A DNA stretch of 64,000 nucleotides, taken from assembly GCF_030717845.1 (NCBI RefSeq), contig NZ_JAUZVZ010000002.1, forward strand, positions 62,001 through 126,000. The letters are read 5' to 3'. The DNA comes from Alkalimonas collagenimarina (lineage in GTDB: Bacteria > Pseudomonadota > Gammaproteobacteria > Enterobacterales > Alteromonadaceae). Shown one piece after another: positions 40,262-49,592 of the stretch (position 1 is the first letter of the stretch; every line of letters begins with the position of its first letter). The position numbers and the translations under genes were made by a program. The notes under the pieces were generated by a model. It ran no database searches, had not been told where the DNA came from, and saw nothing but the letters and a program-made list of their open reading frames with translations.

Positions 40262-41983
40262 ATGAATCTTAGTACTGCTAATGAAAATTTTCGTCAGCTA
40301 GTTGGTCATAATGTAACTTATAGCATTCCCCCTTTTCAACGTGATTACTCATGGTCTGAGGAAAACTGGGAAGAGCTGTGGTTTGACATACTTGCTATGT
40401 ATAGTGGCGAAGAAGATGCAGAAAATGAACACTATATGGGATATTTAGTGCTTCAAGATTCTGACAATAAGAAATTTAGCTCCGTGATTGATGGTCAGCA
40501 ACGGATAACTACAATAAGTATTATTGTATTAGCTGCATTGAATCATCTAAGGATTTTAATTTCAAAAGGCATTGATCCCGAGGATAATACTCAAAGAGCA
40601 AAAGTCCTGCGCGAAAGCTACATTGGATACATAGATCCAATTACACTTAAATCAAGATCTAAGTTAACATTAAATAAGCATAATGACAGATTTTATCAAA
40701 CATACTTGGCTGTGAACTCTGAGCACATACCTGCGAGAAATTTAAAAGCTTCAGAACATATGCTGCGAAAAGCTTATGCTTGGTTTGGCAGCAGAGTCGA
40801 ATCGAAGTTTGGTTTTGAAGACAATAGCGGGCAAAAGGTTACCGGTTTTATTGACTCCTTAGTAGATAAATTATTTTTTACTGTTATAACAGTAACTGAT
40901 GAACTTAATGCGTTTAAAGTATTTGAAACTCTGAATGCTCGTGGTGTGAAATTATCATCAACCGACCTACTTAAGAATTATTTATTTTCAGTTCTTAGTA
41001 GTGATGACCCTCATGATTCAATTTTAGATGACTTAGAGTCCTCTTGGGAATACATCACTGGTCTGCTGAGTAGTGAAAGTTTTCCAGAGTTACTTCGTAT
41101 TTTTTGGAATAGTAAGAATCGCTTGGTACGTAAAAAGGATCTTTTCAAGACCATTCAAAAGTCAATATCTAGCAAAGAAGAGGCGTTTGAATTAGTGAGA
41201 GATTTGGAGGTCAACTCGGAAATTTACGCAAATTTGAGAGACCCGACAAGTAATGTATGGAATGTAAAAGAGAAAGAGGCATTAAGCCAGCTTAGTATGT
41301 TTGGAGTGAAACAACCGATGGCTATGTTAATGTCAGCATATCGGCGTTTTTATGATAGTGAACGTTCGACCTTTACTTCCATCCTAGAAGCAATTTCCGT
41401 AATTTCTTTTCGATACAATGTCATTTGTAGCCTTCCACCTCAAGATCAGGAAGGGTTATATAGCTCAGTCGCGATTAAAATTGAAAATAGAGAGCTCTCA
41501 TCAGGACAGGGAATTATAGAGGCTTTGCGTGATATTTATCCTGATGATGCTCAATTTTCAGGTGCATTTGCTACCAAGCAGCTGAAAACAACGAACTCTC
41601 GTAACCAAAAAGTCGTACAGTATATTCTCAAACGTTTAGGTGAGAAGATTTCGATGGACTCGATAGATTTGACAACAAGTAGGTATAATATCGAGCATGT
41701 TTTACCTCAAAAAGTGAAAAGTGGGTGGGATGATTTTAGCGATGTAAAGCACTCGCAATGCGTATACCGTCTCGCAAACATGGTAATTCTCGAGAAGTCT
41801 CTTAATAATTCTATTGGGAATAAAAGTTATCCTGAGAAAAAGCTAGTTCTAAGTCAAAGTAATGTCAGTCTTACAAAAAATTTGGCTGAAAGATATGATA
41901 AATGGACCCCAGAAACTATCGATTCAAGGCAACTGTTTCTCGCTAAACAAGCAAAAGGTATATGGAGGATCAATTCACTGTAG
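40262..41983 (+). CDS. DUF262-DUF1524 protein, GmrSD-type defence nuclease candidate
   Basis: 573 aa from the ATG at 40262 (a TTG 9 bp earlier is possible; no clear ribosome site). The DUF262 (GmrS) part has IPPFQRDYSW (22-31), HYMGYLVL (57-64), VIDGQQRITTI (75-85, the DGQQR nucleotide-binding motif) and VFETLNARGVKLSSTDLLKN. The C-terminal DUF1524 (GmrD, HNH-like) part has IEHVLPQ with H479 and RLANMVILEKSLNNSIGNK. Such proteins act in type IV restriction of modified phage DNA (GmrSD, BrxU) or with phosphorothioation systems. It is visibly AT-richer than its neighbours and lies between icd repeats B and C, so it was acquired. No partner gene is adjacent. Confidence 0.88.
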   Translation: MNLSTANENFRQLVGHNVTYSIPPFQRDYSWSEENWEELWFDILAMYSGEEDAENEHYMGYLVLQDSDNKKFSSVIDGQQRITTISIIVLAALNHLRILISKGIDPEDNTQRAKVLRESYIGYIDPITLKSRSKLTLNKHNDRFYQTYLAVNSEHIPARNLKASEHMLRKAYAWFGSRVESKFGFEDNSGQKVTGFIDSLVDKLFFTVITVTDELNAFKVFETLNARGVKLSSTDLLKNYLFSVLSSDDPHDSILDDLESSWEYITGLLSSESFPELLRIFWNSKNRLVRKKDLFKTIQKSISSKEEAFELVRDLEVNSEIYANLRDPTSNVWNVKEKEALSQLSMFGVKQPMAMLMSAYRRFYDSERSTFTSILEAISVISFRYNVICSLPPQDQEGLYSSVAIKIENRELSSGQGIIEALRDIYPDDAQFSGAFATKQLKTTNSRNQKVVQYILKRLGEKISMDSIDLTTSRYNIEHVLPQKVKSGWDDFSDVKHSQCVYRLANMVILEKSLNNSIGNKSYPEKKLVLSQSNVSLTKNLAERYDKWTPETIDSRQLFLAKQAKGIWRINSL

Positions 41984-42006
41984 TACAACACCAACCCACC
42001 ATGGCT

Positions 42007-42159
42007 AAAAAACCGCCAGCGGCGGTTTTTAATTGGAGTAAGCGAGTGGAAGTTACAAACGCTCTAGCATTGCGGCGGTGAAGTCGGTGGTACCGTGGCT
42101 GCCGCCGAGGTCGCGGGTGGTGCGGTCGCCACTGGCGATCACATCGGTTAGGGCAGCTT
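42007..42159 (-). repeat. Direct repeat copy C: intact 3' end of icd and its terminator
   Basis: Overlaps the last 36 codons of the functional icd gene and the terminator AAAAAACCGCC-AGC-GGCGGTTTTT (42007-42031), which also ends the convergent DUF262 gene. It is the partner of copy A, exactly 4,135 bp away. Recombination between A and C would excise both cargo segments and leave icd intact. Confidence 0.92.
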
Positions 42160-43060
42160 TAATTTTCTCGGCTTTGTCTTTCATGCCCAGATGCTCCAGC
42201 ATTTGGATAGATGCCAAGATCACTGAGCTCGGGTTGGCGAGGTTTTTACCGGCGATATCCGGGGCGCTGCCGTGTACGGCTTCGAAAATCGCGCAGTCTT
42301 CACCGATATTGGCACCAGGTGCCATGCCTAAGCCGCCGACTAAACCAGCACATAAATCAGACAAGATATCGCCAAACAGATTAGTAGTGACGATGACATC
42401 AAACTGCTGTGGGTTCATCACCAACTGCATGCAGGTGTTATCGACGATCATTTCCTGCATGGTGATATCTGCATACTCAGCTGCCACTTCGCGGGCAACT
42501 TTTAAGAACAGGCCTGAAGTTGACTTAAGGATATTGGCTTTATGCACCACAGTAACTTTTTGACGATTTTCGCGACGGGCTAACTCGAAGGCGAAGCGGA
42601 CAATGCGCTCGGCACCATCACGGGTAATGATACTGGTGGCTTCGGCGATTAAACCATCTTCTGAAACCACCTGACCATGGCCAGAATACATGCCCTGAGT
42701 GTTTTCGCGGATGGTGATAATATCGATATTTTCGTAACGGGCTTTGGTGCCTTTAAACGAGATGACCGGGCGGACGTTGGAGTACAAATTAAACTTTTTG
42801 CGCAAGGTTACATTGATGGAAGTAAAGCCTTCGCCAACCGGCGTGGTCAGTGGGCCTTTTAACGTGATCTTGTTACGGGCGATGGCATCCAACGTTGCCT
42901 CTGGCAGCAAATCACCTGTTTTTTCTAAAGCGGTTAAACCGGCATCGACGTATTCGTAATTGAAATCACACCCTGCTTTGTCGAGGATCTGAATGGCTGC
43001 TTCGACAATGCTCGGACCGATGCCATCACCTTTGATGACCGTAATGGTTTGAGTGCTCAT
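42053..43060 (-). CDS. Isocitrate dehydrogenase, NAD-type (IDH/IMDH family)
   Basis: 335 aa, much shorter than E. coli Icd (416 aa) and like the NAD-linked enzyme of Shewanella and relatives. GDGIGPSIVEAA, NVTLRKKFNLYSNVRP (substrate loop with three Arg), ENTQGMYSGHG, TVVHKANILKSTSGLF, TNLFGDILSDL (metal-binding Asp) and AVHGSAPDIAGKN are family motifs. It oxidises isocitrate to 2-oxoglutarate in the TCA cycle. The cofactor is inferred from the short-chain subfamily; homoisocitrate or isopropylmalate activity is less likely. Its 3' end is copied twice downstream, so the gene appears to be an island docking site. Confidence 0.88.
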   Translation of the reverse strand: MSTQTITVIKGDGIGPSIVEAAIQILDKAGCDFNYEYVDAGLTALEKTGDLLPEATLDAIARNKITLKGPLTTPVGEGFTSINVTLRKKFNLYSNVRPVISFKGTKARYENIDIITIRENTQGMYSGHGQVVSEDGLIAEATSIITRDGAERIVRFAFELARRENRQKVTVVHKANILKSTSGLFLKVAREVAAEYADITMQEMIVDNTCMQLVMNPQQFDVIVTTNLFGDILSDLCAGLVGGLGMAPGANIGEDCAIFEAVHGSAPDIAGKNLANPSSVILASIQMLEHLGMKDKAEKIKAALTDVIASGDRTTRDLGGSHGTTDFTAAMLERL

Positions 43061-43236
43061 GAGAAACCTTATACTAATGTTGGTATGAAATTGGGAGAGG
43101 CTGGAATGCCTGAAATCGCGGCGAAATATAGCACTTTTCGGAAAATTTTGCCAGTTTGGTGAAAGGTTACTTTCTAATACGGTCTGGTTGTCTTAATACC
43201 GTCATAAAGCTAGTAATAAAACTACAATGTTGCGAG

Positions 43237-44889
43237 TTAGGCACCCTGCAAAGGGTAATATACGGCATGCCGTTCCACTAAAGCTTGTAGTTGTTCTGCT
43301 GCACGAGCCGAGAGGTTCGCGGTCGCGGGTTGTGGTTCAAAGACAGCCAGATAACTTAGTTGCCAAGCACGATACAATTGATGGCTTAATTGTTTGATTT
43401 GAGCGGTTTGGGCATCGGCACTTTGCGGCATGCGAAAATGCACCAGAGCTTTATGCAAGCTTTGGTCGAAGCCATAGCTTCGGATAAGCAGCTGCAGCCG
43501 TGTTAGATACTGCTCTGATTGCCAGGTATGGCGAGAACAAGCGCTATGAAAGGTTTGTACTGCGGGAATAGAGTATTTAGGTAGCAGCCGCAGTGTAGGC
43601 AATTGCCACAATGGCAGTACCAGCAGCCAGGAGAGTAACTGCAATTGTGGCGCAGGCATGGCAACAGATTGCAGTTGCAGCGCGACATAAAGGCACTGTT
43701 GCAGTTGATGCAGCAAGGCATGATGCGGCTGAGCCTGATGGTGGCAAAAGCGCTGGCACTGCGCTTGAGCCAGCAGCCAAGGGAGTTGTGCTGCGCCTAA
43801 CAGCAGCAGGGCATGTTTTGTCTCTTTTACCTGCTGTTGCTCTCGGTTTTGCAGGCTGGCAGCTTCGAGCAGCAGCTGGTAACTGACTGGGTCCTGTTGT
43901 AGCGCCTTCACTTGTTGTGACAATGATTGCTGACAAAATTGCTTAATCAGCGCTGGTGCTAACATTTGTGGCTCAGTGGCAGGAAAGCGGGTTTGGATCA
44001 AATCACTGGTTTCTGCTTGTGCAATGCTGTGCAACCAGTGCCAGTGCGTAAAGGGTGAGCCGGCTTGCAGTGTGAATTGTTGCTCTGTTACCTTTAGTGA
44101 ACGGATCGGTGGTTTGAGCTGCTGCTGTTCGATCGGTAGCACCAGTAATAACTCTGCTTGTTGCTCCAGCAGCAGCCAGCTATCGCCTTGTTCATTAGCG
44201 ACAATGCTGCCACATTGCCATAGGGCTGGTCCTGTCGCGGCTAACTGCGCAAGATATAAGCGCTCTTGCGCATGCTGGCAACGCCAATAACAAGTTTGTA
44301 GTGCTACTGCCAAGCCAGCTTCTGGGGCTTTACTCATTAACCAACACAACTGGCTGCTGATACTCAACACATCACTGTAGGGGTTGTGTCGCCATGGCCG
44401 CTTTTGAGATTCGCTGTCGTAACAGTGCTGGAACCATTGTCTGGCATACAGAGGCAGCTGAGCTTTTAATTTGGCTAAGGCATAACGGGCTGGGTATCTC
44501 AGTAACATGCTGGAGGCCCGTTGCTCAGGTTTCTGTGCATCCAATACAGTACTGACCGCCGCTAAGCCTAAAAAGACACTACTGATTAATTGATGCATCA
44601 GTACAGCAGGCCAGCTGAGCTGCCGAGCGATCACCAGCACCAAACAAGCCTGCTTGACGGCAATGCTGGCAGTAAAATGAACATCCGCTGGTTGAAATTG
44701 CAGTTGCGCAAACAGCAGCAACTCGCTGTCCTCCGTCAACACAATCAACTGCTTCGCCAATTGCTCTGCTGTTTCTGTAAGCTGCTCAGCTTGGCTCGCA
44801 TCCTTAGTTAGCAGGTAAAAGGACTGCAATTGTTGATAAAAGGGCTGCCAGCTGGCGGCTTTAGTGGTTGATAGGTCGGTGTTGTTCAT
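43237..44889 (-). CDS. HDOD-like domain protein, Gln-rich
   Basis: 550 aa, very rich in Gln and Leu. The segment LQQDPVSYQLLLEAASLQN, followed about 15 residues later by HALLLLGAAQLPWLLAQ, matches the start of an HDOD domain (about residues 335-420), but the HD catalytic pair is not evident, as in most HDOD proteins. The N-terminal 300 residues are not recognised. Members often take part in signalling linked to cyclic di-GMP or chemotaxis. The start overlaps the DUF3192 gene by 29 bp, so it is the last gene of ppnN-xni-DUF3192-this gene. Confidence 0.55.
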   Translation of the reverse strand: MNNTDLSTTKAASWQPFYQQLQSFYLLTKDASQAEQLTETAEQLAKQLIVLTEDSELLLFAQLQFQPADVHFTASIAVKQACLVLVIARQLSWPAVLMHQLISSVFLGLAAVSTVLDAQKPEQRASSMLLRYPARYALAKLKAQLPLYARQWFQHCYDSESQKRPWRHNPYSDVLSISSQLCWLMSKAPEAGLAVALQTCYWRCQHAQERLYLAQLAATGPALWQCGSIVANEQGDSWLLLEQQAELLLVLPIEQQQLKPPIRSLKVTEQQFTLQAGSPFTHWHWLHSIAQAETSDLIQTRFPATEPQMLAPALIKQFCQQSLSQQVKALQQDPVSYQLLLEAASLQNREQQQVKETKHALLLLGAAQLPWLLAQAQCQRFCHHQAQPHHALLHQLQQCLYVALQLQSVAMPAPQLQLLSWLLVLPLWQLPTLRLLPKYSIPAVQTFHSACSRHTWQSEQYLTRLQLLIRSYGFDQSLHKALVHFRMPQSADAQTAQIKQLSHQLYRAWQLSYLAVFEPQPATANLSARAAEQLQALVERHAVYYPLQGA

Positions 44890-45253
44890 AGCGCTCTAAA
44901 GCTTCATGGCCGATGGCGACCAATTGACGCTCTATAAAAAATAGTGCGGTGCATTCGTCCTCGGTGGTGATGCCATCTGCAATCGCGCGGTGCGTGCGGT
45001 AATACAGCAATTGATAGACCTCGCCATCATGGCGGTACGCTCTGGTAATATCCGGGCCGCCGAGTCGATCAATCACTTGCTGCTGTCGAACATCGTCTTC
45101 CAGCTTCAGGTTTTGAATGTATTTAGCATTGAATGCTTCTCTGATCTGCCAGTTCATTTGCGATGGATCATCTGGGTAATACTTCACGATCGCTAAAGTG
45201 ATCAGCAGGTAAGCTACTAAACCGGCTGCCAGCCATGCAATAACTCTAACCAT
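44861..45253 (-). CDS. DUF3192 membrane-anchored protein
   Basis: 130 aa with one N-terminal helix (about 4-23) and a small domain with LLYYRTHRAIADGITTEDEC, the DUF3192 signature; the fold resembles SmpA/OmlA. GGAGG lies 6 nt before the ATG, inside the end of xni (8-bp overlap). The function is unknown. A lipoprotein paralogue is encoded at 52409-52774. Confidence 0.8.
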   Translation of the reverse strand: MVRVIAWLAAGLVAYLLITLAIVKYYPDDPSQMNWQIREAFNAKYIQNLKLEDDVRQQQVIDRLGGPDITRAYRHDGEVYQLLYYRTHRAIADGITTEDECTALFFIERQLVAIGHEALERYEQHRPINH

Positions 45254-46076
45254 GAGAGCCCTCCGCCGGTAGGGATGTTTGCGGGTATCGCAATTGTTGA
45301 AGGTTCAGGCCGGTTTCGATGTCACAGCGTGGTTGAAAAAGCTGCATAAAGGTCAAAATATCTGCTTTGTGTTCGGCTAGTTTGTTCATCATCGCCTTGG
45401 GGCAATCCGGGTGCTGCATAATATCGTTGAAGGTATCGCCTAACGCCAACAGATCCAAGGCAGTTTTTGGCCCAATACCTGGTACTCCACTGATGTTATT
45501 GGTGCTGTCTCCGACCAAGCTCCAGTAACGGATCAGTCGATGCGAAGGCAGGCCAAATTTCTGTGTAATTGCAGCTTCTGAAACGGACTCGCGGCGAAAG
45601 TGATCGTAGATGGTGACGCCAGAGTCGAGCAAGGATAGATACCCCTTATCGGTCGAGACTACGGTCACTTGTTGTTGATGTTGTCGCATCTTGCTGGCTA
45701 ATGAGGCGATGATATCATCGGCTTCAAAACCAGGCATTTTCACGTGTTGAATCCCCATGGCCTCGATACGTTGACATAGTTCGGTTAAAGCAGACTGCAG
45801 CAATTCTGGCATCGGGCTTCGGTTGGCTTTGTAAGCAGGGTAGAGCTGGTGACGCCAGGTCGGCTCAGGGCTGTCGAACACCACCAGCAGGTGGGTGGGT
45901 TGGCACGAGTGAATGATACCGAGCAACGCTTTTTCCAACGCATGCCAGGTGTTTTGCACGATCTGTTGACGCGTGGATGCATTCAGTTGATCCGGCAATG
46001 GCAGATAAGGCCGCTCTTGCACTGCATACAAACGGCGTATCAGATTCAGAGCGTCAATTAAAACCAGATGCGTCAT
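45246..46076 (-). CDS. xni: Flap endonuclease Xni (ExoIX)
   Basis: 276 aa, with a 5'-3' exonuclease fold: LVLIDALNLIRRLYAVQ, VVFDSPEPTWRHQLYPAYKA, FEADDIIASLA and STDKGYLSLL, and the helix-hairpin-helix SGVPGIGPKTALDLL. Xni enzymes have lost some metal-site carboxylates compared with the FEN domain of Pol I and bind flap DNA. It starts 4 bp after ppnN; the pair ppnN (ygdH)-xni (ygdG) is adjacent in E. coli as well. Confidence 0.92.
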   Translation of the reverse strand: MTHLVLIDALNLIRRLYAVQERPYLPLPDQLNASTRQQIVQNTWHALEKALLGIIHSCQPTHLLVVFDSPEPTWRHQLYPAYKANRSPMPELLQSALTELCQRIEAMGIQHVKMPGFEADDIIASLASKMRQHQQQVTVVSTDKGYLSLLDSGVTIYDHFRRESVSEAAITQKFGLPSHRLIRYWSLVGDSTNNISGVPGIGPKTALDLLALGDTFNDIMQHPDCPKAMMNKLAEHKADILTFMQLFQPRCDIETGLNLQQLRYPQTSLPAEGSHG

Positions 46077-46080
46077 AGTA

Positions 46081-47439
46081 TTATCGTATTATCCTGTAAC
46101 ATGGTTCATAGCGGCTGCCTGGAAGCTTCATTCGGCCTTGCTCGACAAAGGCTTGCAATAGTTTGTCCATCAGTAGCATTAGCTCTGGTTCACCATGCAG
46201 CTGAAAAGGCCCAGACTGCTGAATAGCCTTAATACCTTCATCTTTTACATTGCCAGCAACAATACCAGAAAAAGCACGGCGAAGATTAGCGGCTAGTGTT
46301 GCTGTATCCTGCCTGCGATGCAAGTCGAGTGCGGCCATATTCTTGTGGGTCGGGATAAATGGTTGCTGAAAATCACTGTCAATTTTCAGGGTCCAGTTAA
46401 AGTGATAGGCATCTCCGACGTCGCGACGGTAGTCCCGCACGTTCTGACAGCCCGCTTTTAAGGTTCTGGCTACTTGCGCGGGATCATCAATGATCACCTC
46501 GAGTAAGTCGACGGCATCCTGACCCAGAGTGTTTTCAATGAAATGAATAATCTCTTTGAAATAATTTTCGCTGCTTTTCGGGCCGGTAAGGATCACCGGC
46601 AAGCGTTGAGCTTGATTGTCCTGATGCAACATGATACCCAACAAATACAGCAACTCTTCGGCGGTACCGGCTCCGCCCGGGAAAATGATAATGCCGTGGG
46701 CAACCCGGACAAAGGCCTCTAGTCTTTTTTCAATATCAGGCAGGATCACCAGTTCATTCACGATCGGGTTTGGTGGCTCAGCCGCGATGATACTCGGTTC
46801 GGTTAGTCCAAGATAACGGCCTGTGCCAGAGCGCTGCTTGTTGTGCCCAATGGTAGCCCCTTTCATCGGACCTTTCATGGCACCAGGGCCACAACCGGTA
46901 CAAATATTTAAACCGCGAAGCCCCAGTTGATAGCCAACATCTTTGGTGTACTTATACTCAACCTCATTGATAGAGTGGCCGCCCCAACAGACGATCATGG
47001 TCGGCTCCGTATTGCAGCCAAGCACCTGTGCATTGCGCAAGATATCAAATACGCCATGAGTAATATGAGCGCTATTGGTTAAATCCAGCCGATTGGCATT
47101 AACTTTAAGCTGAGTGTGGTAAAAAAGAATATCGCGTAGCACCGCAAACAGGTGTTCGTGAATACCGCGTATAATGTGACCATCGACGAAGGCATCTTGT
47201 GGTGGATTAAATAATTCGATTTTGATACCGCGCTCACGACTGATTAAATTGACCGAAAAGTCTTCAAACTGCTGGTAAATTTCAGCGGAGCTATCGGTGT
47301 GGCTGCCGACGTTTAATACCGCCAGACAGCAATTACGAAACAGCTGAAACGCTTCTTTGTTGGTGTTTTGTTTCAGTCTATCTACTTCTAATTGTGACAG
47401 CAGACTCATGGAGCCTACGGGGTTTAATTGCACATGCAT
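46081..47439 (-). CDS. ppnN: Pyrimidine/purine nucleotide 5'-monophosphate nucleosidase
   Basis: 452 aa, the YgdH length. The LOG-type catalytic motif [16 protein letters not shown] and [14 protein letters not shown] are present, with the N-terminal [11 protein letters not shown]-like start [19 protein letters not shown]. PpnN splits nucleoside monophosphates to base and ribose 5-phosphate and is stimulated by (p)ppGpp in E. coli. GGGAG lies 7 nt before the start. First gene of an operon with xni and the DUF3192 protein. Confidence 0.95.
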   Translation of the reverse strand: MHVQLNPVGSMSLLSQLEVDRLKQNTNKEAFQLFRNCCLAVLNVGSHTDSSAEIYQQFEDFSVNLISRERGIKIELFNPPQDAFVDGHIIRGIHEHLFAVLRDILFYHTQLKVNANRLDLTNSAHITHGVFDILRNAQVLGCNTEPTMIVCWGGHSINEVEYKYTKDVGYQLGLRGLNICTGCGPGAMKGPMKGATIGHNKQRSGTGRYLGLTEPSIIAAEPPNPIVNELVILPDIEKRLEAFVRVAHGIIIFPGGAGTAEELLYLLGIMLHQDNQAQRLPVILTGPKSSENYFKEIIHFIENTLGQDAVDLLEVIIDDPAQVARTLKAGCQNVRDYRRDVGDAYHFNWTLKIDSDFQQPFIPTHKNMAALDLHRRQDTATLAANLRRAFSGIVAGNVKDEGIKAIQQSGPFQLHGEPELMLLMDKLLQAFVEQGRMKLPGSRYEPCYRIIR

Positions 47440-47524
47440 AAGCGAACTCCCTGTCTACATCCTATGTAAAGCGACTGCCTCGTCGACAGTTGCTTCAATT
47501 CGTTTGGGTATAGCCGCAAACAAA

Positions 47525-49090
47525 TCAGTTGGATGTTGATTTTAATATGATTTGATCCCGGCCAGCATGTTTGGCTTCATACAATGCTTCGTCAGCTCGA
47601 TCAAAGGCCGCCCGGATGTTATCGTGCTCTGTAAGTTGTGTCGCGCCAAACGATATCGTAATAGGCACTTTTTTATTCTTAAATTTAAATGGGATTTTCT
47701 TTATTTTCTGCCGTAAGTTGTTCAAGGGGTTTTCAAGTTCTGCCAGGGCAGTTTCAGGAAATAAAATAACAAACTCTTCACCACCATAGCGCGCTATAAA
47801 ATCGGTTTCACGCAGGCTCTGCTTTAAAGCACGAGCGATTACTTTTAGCGTTTTATCACCAGCACTATGACCGTAGTTGTCATTGATGCTTTTAAAGTGA
47901 TCGACATCGCCCATCGCGATACACAATGGCGTGCCATAGCGCTGAAAACGTTTGAGCTCTAGTTCAAAGCGATCATCAAATGCAGCTCTGTTCGGTATTT
48001 CGGTGAGTGCATCTTGCAAGCTACGGAATTTTTGTTCTGCAATTCGCTTCTGAAATAATTTAGCTTCTGACTCAAGGTCCAATAAGCGGTGTTCCATCGT
48101 TTTTAAGGAGCTCAGCATGGCCTCGCGCTCGTCTTTTTCCAACTGCTGTTTTTCCGCCAGCGAGTTGGTAAGATCCTGTAAGCGTTGACTGACTAGCCCC
48201 TTTAATTGTTCTAGGTTGGTGGCTTGTTTGCTGTCTTTGCTGAACGAGTCGATTTGCTGTTCCAGCTGCTGGTTCAGGTGTTTTAGTTTTTCCTGTACGC
48301 GACTGGATTGACTGAGTGACGAAACCAGTGAATTTTGTACTTGTTCCAGCGTATCGTGTAATTGCAATAAAAAGTGCTGTGCGGACTGACGTTCGGAATT
48401 GATACTGGCGACAATGATAGTAATCGTTGCCAGACAAGCATTGAGTAAATCTTCAATGCCGAGATGCGCTATTAATGATTGACGGATCCGATCGATGTCT
48501 GCTGAATATTGATCAGCAAAGCTCATTTCGCTGAGTAAATTGGTCAGTTCGACCGAAATTTGTCGGCAAATATGCTTGTAGCGTTCTTGTTCTGGCTCGT
48601 TGGAGTCATCCAGCGCCTGTTTAGCATGAAAGGCATTCTGATACAGCTTGGTCAGATCTGTTAGATGTGGTAGAAAAGCGTGTACGGTGGCGGATGGTTG
48701 ATCGACCTTGGAGAGTAGCGCTCGTAAATCACGCCGTAACTGGTCGGGCAGGCCGCGTTGCTTCTGTAGCAGGCTGCCAGCCTCTTTCAATCCTGATTGC
48801 AGGCGCCGGATATCTTGCTCATTCTTACTTTCAAGGTGCTTTAAACCATCGCTGATGGTATTCACTGCAGGTAGTAACTTCTCAAGATCTGTGCCTCTAG
48901 CCAGCTCCAAGCGTAACTTAGCCAGCTTGTTATCCAGCTCGACATCCAACCCTTTGGAGGCTAGCGATAATCTGGATACAAATTTGGCCAGTATTTTGAA
49001 CTGGTTTTCGTAGGTAATTTCCAGCTGTTTGCGTGTCTTTAACGCATGCTCTAGTTGTTGCTTCAGGTCATCTTGCAACGGCATCACCAT
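47525..49090 (-). CDS. Diguanylate cyclase with long coiled-coil N-terminus
   Basis: 521 aa, no membrane segment. Residues 1-345 are mostly helical and coiled coil (HLNQQLEQQIDSFSKDSKQA, SLAEKQQLEKDEREA). The C-terminal GGDEF domain has DALTEIPNRAAFDDRF, GDVDHFKSINDNYGHSAGD and the active motif GGEEF (436-440). An RETD inhibitory site (RxxD, 427-430) stands exactly five residues before it, so feedback by cyclic di-GMP is expected. Cytoplasmic; the input signal is unknown. Confidence 0.92.
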   Translation of the reverse strand: MVMPLQDDLKQQLEHALKTRKQLEITYENQFKILAKFVSRLSLASKGLDVELDNKLAKLRLELARGTDLEKLLPAVNTISDGLKHLESKNEQDIRRLQSGLKEAGSLLQKQRGLPDQLRRDLRALLSKVDQPSATVHAFLPHLTDLTKLYQNAFHAKQALDDSNEPEQERYKHICRQISVELTNLLSEMSFADQYSADIDRIRQSLIAHLGIEDLLNACLATITIIVASINSERQSAQHFLLQLHDTLEQVQNSLVSSLSQSSRVQEKLKHLNQQLEQQIDSFSKDSKQATNLEQLKGLVSQRLQDLTNSLAEKQQLEKDEREAMLSSLKTMEHRLLDLESEAKLFQKRIAEQKFRSLQDALTEIPNRAAFDDRFELELKRFQRYGTPLCIAMGDVDHFKSINDNYGHSAGDKTLKVIARALKQSLRETDFIARYGGEEFVILFPETALAELENPLNNLRQKIKKIPFKFKNKKVPITISFGATQLTEHDNIRAAFDRADEALYEAKHAGRDQIILKSTSN

Positions 49091-49592
49091 GATGAGTTAT
49101 TGATTATGAATTGAATAAGTTGGATTGGTATTAAGTATATATGCTACCACAGCAAATGCGACTATTGTTTGAGCTAGATTTATGTTTAATAAAATAAACC
49201 GGCTATTGAAAAGCCGGTTTATGGAGGTAGGGTGTTGTGTGTTGCTCAGATCTTAGCCTGACTATGCAACACAACCGATTGCTATTTACACAAATAGTAG
49301 GGCAACCAGGATTGTTCTTCTGTTGAGGTAAGGTGGTTCATCATAGTGTCCATCATCAGCTACAGCGTGTTGCAGTCCATCTGCATCACTGGATGAATTA
49401 TAAGCAAAAAACTTTCATTTTGAAAGTGAGAATGAAAGTTTTCATAGTTGGTTTCTTTTTATTTTAGGTTATTCAGTCTAATATCCCATAAAAATCAATA
49501 ATTTGATTTTTATGGGAGTAAAATATTATGTTGTATTTTGAGAGCTGCCGTGGATTGTTTCATGCTACTTTCAGTTTTGCTGGCATGGAGCC
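49091..49592. other. 502-bp gap with three inverted repeats
   Basis: Contains AAACCGGCT/AGCCGGTTT (49196-49220), an inverted repeat AACTTTCATT/AATGAAAGTT at about 49407-49440 and the longest one, TCCCATAAAAATCA/TGATTTTTATGGGA with 6-nt loop (49484-49517). After the last, GGGAG and an ATG at 49528 open a 33-codon frame (MLYFESCRGLFHATFSFAG...) that runs to 49629, antisense to the end of queF. I do not recognise it and cannot say whether it is translated. Confidence 0.45.

Noticed and set aside
37872-42159. Insertion sequence or composite transposon flanked by direct repeats
   Set aside because: No transposase, no terminal inverted repeats, and the repeats are a gene end with synonymous changes.
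43577-43936. 119-codon Ala/Thr-rich minus-strand frame
   Set aside because: Out-of-frame reading of the Gln-rich HDOD-like gene on the same strand; no start signal.
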